From: Histoplasma ohiense
Taxonomy: Eukaryota; Ascomycota; Eurotiomycetes; Onygenales; Ajellomycetaceae
NCBI GenBank assembly: GCA_017607445.1
Contig: JAEVHH010000003.1
Coordinates: 6,551,001 to 6,615,000 of the forward strand
Direction of reading: 5' to 3'
Length of the DNA: 64,000 nt
The notes under the pieces were generated by a model. The model was not told the origin of the DNA. It made no database searches and was given only the letters and a program-made list of their open reading frames with translations. This document shows positions 44,930 through 55,129 of this stretch, piece after piece; positions within the stretch are counted from its first letter, which is position 1; each line of letters begins with the position of its first letter. The position numbers and the translations under genes are program-made.

Positions 44930-46261
44930 ATGACCTCTACTCACAGCATCCACTGTACTCATGCTACCACTGAATCTGAAGCAACAAACACCATGGAAGA
45001 AAACCATGAAATGCACACTTCTGCCACTGAAAGTGTGCAACAAGCATCATCTTCTTCTATGGAATTGAACTCTGAGTATAGTTCAGAAGAAGATATCTCT
45101 TCTGAAGATCTCAGTGCAATTGAGACTGAGAAGATAGCTGTGACCAGAAGAATCAAAAAATTACAGACTGAGAAAGAATTGCAAGAACTTCAACAGCAGT
45201 GTGACACTTTACTATAAGAATTGAATAAAACAATTCCAGTCATCTGAAATACACTAGAAGCACATCTGAACCACAGTAGAGATGCAACTAGCATGAATGA
45301 TAACCACAATAACATCACAAGTATTCTCAAGCCACTGAAAGCCACACTACAAGCACTCAACATCTTAGTGGAAAGTGCTGTGACTACTGTCAGTGGGAGA
45401 TGTAGTTGGGTACCACTTTGGCAATTAGAACTTTGAGATCTCAGCATGAGTGATCACTCTTCTCAGAGAGATGTGGAAAAGTTCTGAGATCAAAGCATGA
45501 AAGAATTTGAAAACTTTGTTACAGCTGCTATTGCTTTCCATGCCAGTGATCTTGATTACTACAATGAACATGACCATCGAAAGATCATCGAAGCCGTTAC
45601 TCATTTCAATGTCGAGATGCAACAACATTGATATCAACATACACATGATATGCGGACTTTGCCATCATGGGAAGAATTTGTTAGTGGGATGCAATGTCAA
45701 GTCACTGATCCAGATAGAAGTTTTCAAGATGCTGATAGACAGTACTGAAAAACAGAGCAACAAGAAGATCAGACAGTTCAACAATTTGCTTCACACTTAC
45801 AATCAATTGAAGAGCATCTGCAGCATTCTTATAGCAAATACCATCAGAAATCACACCTCTATATGAAAGTTCTACCTTCCATTCACTGAGAATTCGACAA
45901 ATATGCAATCAAATTGGAAGAGTTAAGCTATGATGCCACTCTACATAAACTTGCAATGGCAGAATCGAATCTGTCAGAGAGATGGAAAAAGCTTAAAGAG
46001 AAGTCAAATTTCAAAAACCCCACTCAAAGCTTTAACAACAGAAATAATGCTGATAATAGATCACAAAACAAATGCAGATGGAATAACACTACAAAGTCTG
46101 ATGACTCCACTCAATCAAAATATTGCTGTTATTGCAAGCGACCAGGACATACCATCAATTCATGTTTCAAACAACCCAAAGATGAATCCAAAAACACCAA
46201 GTCCAACTCAAAACCTGATATGAAAGACACAAAGAACTTGAAGAACTCAAAAAACACTTAA
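44930..46261 (+). pseudogene. gag of B4
   Basis: The ATG is 48 bp after the LTR and the TAA at 46259-46261. The 443 codons comprise a Ser/Glu-rich N-terminus, a heptad region (RRIKKLQTEKELQELQQQ), a retrotransposon-gag core (YWQHTHDM-like, TLPSWEEFVSGMQCQ), and a CCHC zinc knuckle CCYCKRPGHTINSC at about 46120-46161, then a Lys/Asn/Ser-rich tail. TGA codons occur at about eight Trp or Arg positions. Confidence 0.88.
46249..46255 (+). promoter_or_regulatory. -1 ribosomal frameshift slippery site (gag to pol)
   Basis: A AAA AAC in the gag frame, one codon before the gag TAA. The -1 frame beyond it continues as pol (KKHLRHVIQLTM...). It is conserved at the same place in B1 (6061-6067), B2 (28421-28427) and, as AAAAAAT, the split B element (52588-52594). 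Confidence 0.7.
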
Positions 46262-49200
46262 GACATGTCATTCAGCTCACAATGGCAGTCATAAGCATGA
46301 AAAGTCAATGCAAAAATGCCTTAAGCTTCACTGTCACAGTGGAACTTGCTACATCTAAGAGTCTGCAAAAAATGCTTGCACTAGTAGACTCTGAGTCAGA
46401 AGTGAATTGTGTCAATGAATTTTGAGCAAAGAATCACAATCTAGAAGCTGCTCACTGCAAAATCAAAATGATCAAGTCAATTGATGAATGCATAATGCAC
46501 TCCTTTGAAGAGTATAACATTGCAACTACTGTCACTGATCACAAGAGTAATGCACAGCAGACATCTCATTCCTTTCATGCAATGAAGATGGAGGACTACA
46601 GTCTTGTATTAGAATTTCCTTGATTAAGACAAACAAATCCTCTTATAGATTGATCAGATGGACAATTCTTCTTTAGAAGCTCTGAAGATGAACAACAGCC
46701 TCAAATTATTTCTGAACAAGATGTTCTAGCTGAAGTTCTCACAGAAGCTAGAGTAGAAATGCTTGTAGTATTATCTACAGAACATTCAAAAGACTCAAAG
46801 CATGCTTCATGCATATTCTCAGCTGCATATTCAGACTTGCTGATCAGTCTATCTGATTATGTCATGCCATACATGCATATCTTCTCAGAAGAAGCTGCTA
46901 TAAGCATGAAAAGATCAGAAGAGATGAAACATCACATAGATCTCAAGTCTAATGTGCAATCTCCATTTATGTCAATATACAATCTCTCTGAAACTGAGTT
47001 AGCCACTCTAAGAGAATATTTAAAAAATGTATTAGATAAAGAGTGGATACAACTGTTCAGTAGCTCAGCTGGTGCACCAATTCTCTTTGTCCTCAAAAAA
47101 AATGATGGACTCCATCTTTGTGTAGACTATCAAGGATTAAATTGAATCATCATCAAGAACTGATACCCTCTATCTCTAATAAATGAATTACTTGATAGGC
47201 TTTCAAAAGCCAAGGTATTCACTAAGCTGGACCTTTGAGATGCCTATCACCACATACTTATAGCAGCAAAAGACCATTGGAAGACAGCCTTTAGAACAAG
47301 ATATGGACATTTTGAATATGTAGTTATACCATTTGAACTAGCTAATGCTCCAGCAACATTCCAAGCATACATTAACAATGTCTTGTCTGATTTGTTGGAT
47401 ATATGTTGTGTTGTCTATTTGGACGACATTCTCATATTCTTCAATTCAAAGCAGGAATATAAAGTGCATGTTACTAAGATGCTAGAACATCTCAAGCATG
47501 TGAATCTATTTGCAAAACTCTCTAAGTATGAATTTGAAGTGGACAAGATCTCATTTCTGGGGTTTGTTATAGATACAAATGATGTTGAGATGGAGTCAGA
47601 CAGAGTCTCCACTATTGTGAAATGGCCTACATCTAAATCAATTAAAGAGGTTCAATTCTTCTTGAGCTTTGCTAATTTCTATTGATGATTTATTAAGTCT
47701 TTCTCCTCTATTGCAGCCCCATTATTCGAACTTACAAAAGAGAGCAAGAAGAGGGAAAGAAAAGCCACTTTTATGTGGACAGAAGATGCTCAAAGTGCTT
47801 TCAATGAGCTCAAATCATGCTTTATGTGTGCTTCTCTATTAGCTCATTTTGACTCAGCTTGATGTATTCAGATTGAATCTGATGCATCCACTTTTGCAGT
47901 CACTGCTATCCTGTCACAGTTGCAGAATGATGAGCACTGACATTCAGTTGTCTTCTGATCAAGAAAGTTGATTGATGTGGAAACATGTTATGATACTCAT
48001 GATAAAGAACTCTTGGCTATTGTAGCAGCATTTAAGAATTGAAGACACTATCTGAAGAGAAGTCAGTATTCAATTCAAGTCTGATCTGATCATGTCAATC
48101 TGCAGTACTTTATGATGACTAAGGAACTGAACAGATGTCAGATCAGATGAGTGGAAGCTTTATCTGCTTATGATTTTGTATTACTGCACCACCCTGGATC
48201 AAAGAATTCAGCTGATGAGCCCAGTCATCGCACAGACTACAGTGAGGCCTATAATGGTCAAACTATATTATCTACCCTGCAACAGAAGCTGAAACATGAA
48301 GTTAGACTAGGCTGAGAAGCTGATACTTCTTTTCAAAATGATATTTCTTCTGATGTAGTCTGTGCACAGATCTCTAATGAGCAAAATGCTTCTTTTAATG
48401 AGTGAAAAGTGCTTCATATGTCAACATCTTCTATCTCTTGTGTAAACTCTTCCCCTTCATTGTGCATTGAGCAATATATGCCCTGGATTGCAGTCAATAA
48501 GGCTATTCTTGAGGACTCAGCATACACAGAAATGCCTGAATCCTTCATCTCATTTCTGAGTAAAGCACAGAAGATTGATTCTTTTGCTGCTGAGCAAAAA
48601 GAGAAGATAAAAGAGAAGAATATGACTGTCACTGAAAATATACTATGAACAATTTCTGAGAATGATATATTGCATGCTGATGGTCGCATGTATGTTCCTC
48701 AACAAAAAGCACTCATTGATGAAATTATCAGTGCAAACCATGATGATCCGCAGAGGGGTCACTTTGGTATAAAAAAGTTCATAGACAGCATCCAGAACAA
48801 ATACTATTGACATGGACTAGTCAGAGATGTCAAAGATTATATATCCACTTGTGATACTTGTCAAAGAGTAAAGCCAAAACAGCACAGACAATATGGAGAA
48901 TTGAGTACAATTCTCTTATCATCAAATCCTTTTGAGTTTATTACTATGGATTTTATTACAGACTTGCCAGCCTCTACATTCCTTCATCAAATCTATGATG
49001 CAATTTTAGTGATTGTGGATATATATACCAAGTTTACAATCTATATTCCTTGCATCAAAAACATTACAGCTGATGAACTAGTGGAAATCATTTATATCAA
49101 GTTCTATACAATTTACAGAGTACCCAAAAACCATATATCTGATTGAGGTTTGCTGTTTACAAGTCATTATTGGTCCACCTTTTGTTATATGCTAGGTGCA

Positions 49201-50130
49201 CGCTGGAAACTTTCAACAGCCTTTCACTCTCAAACAGATGGTCAAATGGAACAACAAAATCAAACTTTGGAACATTACTTCTGATGCTTTACCAACTATC
49301 ATCAAGATGACTGGGCATGCTGGCTACTGCTGGCACAGTTTATTTACAATACCTCTCAACATGCCTCTACTGAAATGGCACCCGCGGAAGTCTTAATGGG
49401 ATATCAACCTGATTTGAAAATTAATGTCAGCAAACCACCACAACCAGTCGCCATACATGCTGCTAGCCGCGTGAAACATATCAAGGAAACACACCATAAG
49501 CTCATTGAGAATCTACAAAAGGCATGACAAGCACAGAAAACCTATTACAATGCAAAACATAAGCTTCAACAATTTAAAATAGATGACTATATCATACTCA
49601 ATGCAAAAAATCTCCGATTGCTGTGTCTGGTTCACAAACTCAATCATAAATATGTTGAATCCTTCAAGATTCTGGATATCATTGAAAAACAAGTGTACAA
49701 ACTAGAACTGCCACCTTCATATAGAAGCATCCATTCTGTATTCCACATATCTTTATTGAAGCCATACAACCGCAGGAATGGAGCTCTATCAGAACCAGGA
49801 TCAGAACTTGTCAACAGTGAAGAAGAATATCAAGTTGAAGAAATTTTTGAAAAATGACAATGAAAAAACAAACCTCTGAAATATCTTGTGAGATGGACAG
49901 GTTGGGGTCCTAGTGGTGATACATGAGAACTGAAAGAAAACATATTGAACACTCAGGCATTCAAAATCTTCCTTGAACAAGAAAATGAATGACAAATACA
50001 AAACCAACATACTTCCAAATGTCAAAAGCACAAACATCAAGTCAAAAGACATCAGAAGTGCAAATCTTAAATCAAAAAATGCTAGAAGTGCAAATCTCAC
50101 TCAAACTCCAATCAAATGCATTCTTTTTAG
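46249..50130 (+). pseudogene. pol of B4 (PR-RT-RH-IN-chromodomain)
   Basis: In order: retropepsin near 46380 (ALVDSESEVN; canonical D-S-G with the Gly changed); linker; RT about 46900-47690 with LCVDYQGLN, the polymerase motif VYLDDILIF at 47413-47439 and FLSFANFY; RNase H about 47750-48240 (ESDASTFAV, HPGSKNSADE); integrase with the HHCC zinc region (ANHDDPQRGHFGIKKF ... CDTCQRVKP, 48736-48873), catalytic core (MDFITDLP, then SQTDGQMEQQNQTLEH at about 49225-49275); GPY/F-like SLLKPYN; chromodomain about 49815-49980 (EEIFEK ... PLKYLVRWTGWGPSGDTWEL); and a basic Gln/Lys/His-rich tail ending at TAG 50128-50130. The chromodomain is what makes this a chromovirus and is thought to steer integration to heterochromatin. 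More than ten TGA stops. Confidence 0.88.
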
Positions 50131-50290
50131 AAGGATTTTATCAGGGAAAAGGGAAAAAAGAAAAAAATTCAATTTGGGTATAATAAATACAAAAAATAAA
50201 ACATACAAGCAAGAAAAAAACAAAGGAAATGGGTTCTAAGAAAAGTCTAAAGACTCTCAGTCCACTCATCTCCATCTCACCCCCCATCTC

Positions 50291-51447
50291 TTACTTCCTC
50301 TTCTCCCTTTCATCATCTCTCTCATTCTTTCTCTCTGCCACCCTCGCCCAATACTCCTTCTGGTACTCATATATTATCGGCATCCATTTTGAGTGCAGGG
50401 GTATAGACAAATGCCTATTCCACAAGACATTTGCCTTCTCATATCTCTCCTCCTCCATCAACCTACTCATTCTTCAGCACATTTGATGAAGGAAGATATT
50501 TCCCTCCATCTTCTTCTCCCACTTCTCCACTGTCCAGGGCACCCTCTTCCCCTGTTCCACTGATGTCAGTGGCAAATTGACAAAGAAAGCAGGCATCACA
50601 GGCACTGCTGCAGCCACTGACATCTCCACAATCTTCTTCATCAGCTCTTCAGCTAACTCCTCCCTCATCAACCTCTTCTCAATCAATCTCTTCATCATGG
50701 AGCCTCTGAAGCTCATCACTCTCAAAATCCCCTCCTCCACATCCTTCTCTTCCTCTAATGTCTCTGCTCTGAAAGAATCAGATACAACCACAGCCTTCAA
50801 AACCTGCACCCCTGCAGGCTCAGCCATCACCCAGCACTGAGATCATAGAGCATTTGTCTCTGCTCTGCCTCAAGCAGACAGCATCATCAGATGAGGTGCA
50901 TTCAATTGTTTTATCAAATGATGAAGACAACTTTTGTGGTTGGCTATATTCTCCTCAGCTGCCACCCCCACAAAAATAAATGCTCACCCGCACATGATGC
51001 ACCTCAGAAGAGGTGTATCATGCATCTAGCATCATTATCAGTATATCAACATTGCTAAAGACACTACTACCTATCCAAAAGCAAATTTGAAGAAAAAGAA
51101 AAAGAAAATAAGAATTAAAGAGGATTACTCACAGGTTTGCAGAATTTTCCTGCAGAGGCACAAGCCTCACAATGCTTCCAGATATTTGGCCCCAACACAC
51201 ACCAAAAATCGACATCTCCAAGTCTAGGGACACAACATTCGCATGGAATCTGACTGTTGTGCATCATGTGATTAGGGCTAAACCTAGGGCAATATAACAA
51301 GCGAACAGTGAATGACACTATACAGAAACAAGCTAGTGGCACACATAACCACACTAATAACACCACTGACAAGAAACACCAACAATAATATGTGATAAGC
51401 ACCCAAGAAACAACTTACTTAAAATCAGAATAATTGAGAAAACTCAT
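50291..51447 (-). pseudogene. Antisense accessory gene of B4
   Basis: Exon 1 is 51447-51419 (MSFLNYSDF, AA|GTAAGT). Exon 2 is 51283-51133 (acceptor CCTAG, donor GTGAGT) with CECCVPRLGDVDFWC then KHCEACASAGKFC: C-x2-C-x10-C-x9-C-x2-C-x6-C. The C-terminal exon, from about 50870 down to the TAA at 50291-50293, is open for 118 codons in its first part (AEPAGVQVLKAVVVSDSFR..., then EELAEELMKKIVE), is rich in Glu, and ends with RLMEEERYEKANVLWNRHLS, PLHSKWMPIIYEYQ and KREKRK. The Trp/Cys residues at VDFWC and PCEC are probably Arg codons (CGG/CGT) hit by C-to-T. It lies convergent to pol, with stops 161 bp apart. Function unknown; a six-cysteine metal-binding domain plus acidic region suggests a DNA- or RNA-binding regulator. 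Confidence 0.6.
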
Positions 51448-51806
51448 TTCAATAAAAGAGAGAGGGAGGGAGAACAATGATATAAAAAAATTAAAAATTT
51501 TTTTAGAGATGAAAAATCACAGCAGAAAGGCAAGGAGCTTTGATGATAGTCAAGTTAAAAGAGAAGAGAAATCTTCAAGAGGAAAGAAATTCTTTTTGCT
51601 TCTCTGCACACAACCTCTAGCAACCAAAGAATCCATCAATTCCACCTCATTAGGAAATCAATAACAACACATATACAAGCTATCTAGGGGACATGATCGA
51701 TATACTGCTATCAACAAACAGAACTTACAATACAAGAATGCAATTATCTACTAGCAAGCAATCTATACAATCACTGAGAGCAGCTTTTATAAAAAAGAGG
51801 GGCAAT

Positions 51807-52072
51807 TGTAATGCACTCATTTATTATTTCCTTATTATCTTCACTTATTCTTACCTCTTTCCATTATACTCTCACTACCGCTATTTCTATATGTATATAT
51901 ATATCGATGTATGTATTTCAGACATCTTCTTTCTCTTTCTTTTCTTCCTTAGTGATTAGCTACACTACACTACACTACGCTACATTACACTACTATAATA
52001 TATTACTATTATCTCCGCTACGCTATAAACTATCTTCTACTGTTACTCTTCACACTGTCACTACATCTCACA
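51807..52072 (+). repeat. 3' LTR of B4 (266 bp)
   Basis: TGTAATGCACTCATT...CATCTCACA. It differs from the 5' LTR at scattered C/T and G/A positions, as expected if the copies decayed independently after insertion. Confidence 0.92.
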
Positions 52073-52077
52073 TACTA

Positions 52078-54227
52078 CAAGCATTTCTACTCTAGCTTCT
52101 GTGAGAACTTCAGCTAAGACATTTTGTTCAGAAATAATTTGAGACTGTTGTTCATCTTCAGAGCTTCTAAAGAAGAATTGTTCATCTGATCAATCTATAA
52201 GAGAATTTGTTTATCTTAATCAAGGAAATTCTAATACAAGATTGTAGTTCTTCATCTTCATTGTATGAAAGAAATGAGATGTCTGCTGTGTATTACCCTT
52301 GTGATCAGTGACAGTAGTTGCAATGTTATACTCTTCAAAGAAGTGCATTATGCATTCATCAATCAACTTGATCATTTTGATTTTGCAGTGAGCAGCTTCT
52401 AGATTGTGATTCTTTGTTCAAAATTCATTGACACAGTTCACTTCTGACTCAGAGTCTACTAGTGCAAGCACTTTTTGCAGACTCTTAGATGTAGTGAGTT
52501 TCACTGTGACAGTGAAGTTTAAGATATTTTTGCATCAACTTTCCACATTTATGACTGTCATTGCAAGCTGAATGATGCATCTTAAGCATTTTTTGAGTCC
52601 TTTGAGTTCTTTGTGTCTTTTGTATTGAGTTTTGAGTCAGACTTGGTGTTTTTGAATTTGTCTTTGAGTTGTTTGAAACACAAATCGATGGTATGTTCTG
52701 GTCACTTGCAATAATGGCAATATTTCAATTGGGTGGAGTCATTGAACTTTGTAGTGTCATTTCATCTGTGTTTGTTTTGTGATCTATTATCAGCATTATT
52801 TCTGTTGTTAAAGCTTTGAGTGAGGTTTTTGAAATTTGACTTCTCTTTAAGCTTCTTCTGTCTCTCTGACAGATTTGATTCTGTCATTGCAAGTTTATGT
52901 AGAGTGGCATCATAGCTTAACTCTTTCAATTTGATTGCATATTTGTTGAATTCTCAGTGAATGGAAGGTAGAACTTTCATATAGAGGTGTGATTTCTGAT
53001 GATATTCACTATAAGAATGCTGCAGACATTCTTCAATTGATTGTAAGTGTGAAGCAAATTGTTAAACTGTCTGATCTTCTTGTTGCTCTGTTTTTCAGTA
53101 CTGTCTATCAGCATCTCAGAAACTTCTATCTGAATCAATGACTTGACATTGCATCCAACTAACAAATTCTTCCCATGATGGCAAAGTCTGTATATCATGT
53201 GTATGTTGATACCAACATTGTTGCATCTTGACATTGAAATGAGTAACAGCTTTGATGATCTTTTGATGATCATATTTATTGTAGTAATCAAGATCACTGA
53301 CATGAAAAGTGATAGCAGCTGTAACAAAGTTTTTGAATTCTTTCATGCTTTGATCTTGAAACTTTTTCATATCTCTCTGAGAAGAGTGATCACTCATGCT
53401 GAGATCTTGAAGTTCTAATTGCCAAAGTGATATCTGACTATATCTCTCACTGACAGTAGTCACAGCACTTTCCACTAAGATGTTGAGTGCTTGTAGTGTG
53501 GTTTCTGATGATCTGAGAATACTTGTGATGTTATTGTGATTATCATTCATGCTAGTTGCATCTCTACCATGATTTGGATGCACTTCTAGTGTATTTTGAG
53601 TGGCTGGAATTGTTCCATTCAATTCTTGTAGTAAAGTGTCACATCAGTGTTGAAGTTCTCACAATTCTTTCTCAGTCTGTAATTTTTTGATTCTTCTGAT
53701 CACAGCTATCTTCTCAGTCTCAATTGTGCTGAGATCTTCAGAAGAGATATCCCTTTCTGAACTATGCTCAGAGTTCAATTTCATAGAGAAAGATAATGCT
53801 TGTTGCACACTTTCAGTGGCAGAAGTGTGTGTTTCATGGTTTTCTTCCATGGTGTTTGCTGCTTCAGATTCGGCGGTAGCATGAGTACAGTGGATGCTGT
53901 GGATAGAGGCCATGACTATTACTCAATGAACCATCTCTTGAAGATTGAGTGATTAGAAACTGTGAGGTGTAGTGACAGTGTGAAGAGTAACAGTAGAAGA
54001 TAGTTTATAGCATAGCAGAGATAATAGTAATATATTGTAAAGTGTAGTATAGTAGTGTAACATAGTGTAGCTAATCACTAAGGAAGAAAAGAAAGAGAAA
54101 GAAGATGTGCGAAATACATACATCAATATATATATACATATAGAAATAGCGGTAGCGAGAGTATAATGAAAAGAGATAAGAATAAGCGAAGATAATAAGG
54201 AAATAATAAATGAGTGAGTGCATTACA
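52078..54227 (-). mobile_element. Split B element, 5' LTR, gag and protease part
   Basis: Continues the element of 42104-44616 on the other side of B4. 5' LTR 53961-54227 (267 bp), gag 52582-53913 (1332 nt, same length as in the other copies) and the protease region. Gag includes an unusually long uninterrupted stretch (53116-53622, 168 codons) with the gag core LPSWEEFVSWMQCQ. The LTR is flanked on the right by B7 integrase-linker sequence (ATTCT). Confidence 0.88.
52582..53913 (-). pseudogene. gag of the split B element
   Basis: ATG at 53911-53913 (MASIHSIHCTHATAES), stop TAA at 52582-52584. Domains as in B4. The zinc knuckle is damaged (CHYCK*... reads CYHCK-like with His/Tyr changes). 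The slippery site is AAAAAAT (52588-52594). Confidence 0.8.
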
Positions 54228-54595
54228 ATTCTTCATCTCATTTCTGAATAAAGCACAGAAGATTGATTTTTTTGCTGCTGAGTAAAAAGAAAAGATAAAA
54301 GAGAAGAATATGATTATCACTGAAAATATACTATGAACAATTTCTGAAAATGATATATTATGTACTGATGATTGTGTGTATGTCTCTCAACAAATAGCAC
54401 TCATTGATGAAATTATCAGTGCAAACCATGATGATCCACAGAGGGATCACTTTGATATAAAGAAGTTTATAGATAGTATTCTGAACAAATATTATTGATA
54501 TAAGCTAGTCAGAGATATCAAAAATTATATATCCATTTATGATACTTATCAAAGAGTAAAGCCAAAACAGCACAGACAATATGAAGAATTGAGTA
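54228..54595 (+). mobile_element. B7, left part (RNase H/integrase linker)
   Basis: Plus-strand B pol sequence, from the linker (ILHLISE-like, AQKIDFFAAE) through the integrase zinc-binding region (ANHDDPQRDHFDIKKF) to AVKPKQHRQYEELS, ending in GAGTA (54591-54595), the left target duplication of A3. Zinc ligands are partly lost (CDTCQ now YDTYQ). It continues at 60700. Confidence 0.85.
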
Positions 54596-55129
54596 TGTAA
54601 CGGGCGTACTTCGATTAACGATTTGATACTATTCTAATTACAGATTACGAATTGATTAAGGAAAGAAAGAGAAAAGAAATCAGAAGAAAAGATTGTATGA
54701 AGGGGGTTCTTATAGAGAAAAGTTTGGGGTGAAAGAATATCAGAAGCCACTCCACAGTGAAGTGTGGAGTGGAAGAACATTAAGAGATATGCATAAGAAT
54801 CATTAGAAGCTACACAAGTGTGGAATGTGGGATGGAGAAATCATTGAGAGCTACACAGAAGAATTGTTAGAGACTATATGAGTGTGGAACACAGAGTGAG
54901 GGAACATAAGAAGCTATGTGGAAGAATTGTTAGAAACTATATGAGTGCAGAGCACAGAGTGGAAGAATGTTAAGAGCTATATGAAAGAATCATTAGAAAC
55001 TACACAAGTGCGGAGCACAGAGCAGAAGAACATCGAGGGTTACACAAGATCACAGTGACCAGAAATGAGTGAGTGCAGAAGAGGAGTTGATTGTGTAAGT
55101 TAATTACTAACAGATGCTAACTCATCACA
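54596..55129 (-). repeat. 3' LTR of A3 (534 bp)
   Basis: Plus strand TGTAACGGGCGTAC...CTAACTCATCACA. It retains CpGs at its left end (e.g. TTACGAATTGATT, 54645-54657), giving the ancestral form of the self-priming motif. Confidence 0.95.

Larger units (their letters stand above)
44617..52072 (+). mobile_element. B4: full-length family B chromovirus, best reference copy
   Basis: 7456 bp: 5' LTR 44617-44882, gag 44930-46261, pol 46249-50130, opposite-strand gene 50291-51447, PPT (AAAAAAGAGGGGCAA) about 51790-51804, 3' LTR 51807-52072. It is flanked by a 5-bp duplication TACTA (44612-44616; 52073-52077) and inserted in the RT/protease linker of another B element of opposite orientation. This copy has no secondary insertion, so its layout defines the family. 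Disabled by TGA codons throughout. Confidence 0.95.

Noticed and set aside
44612..52077. B2 and B4 as two independent insertions
   Set aside because: The same insertion junction (TAGTA/TACTA in the same codon of another B element) and collinear flanks show duplication of one compound locus.
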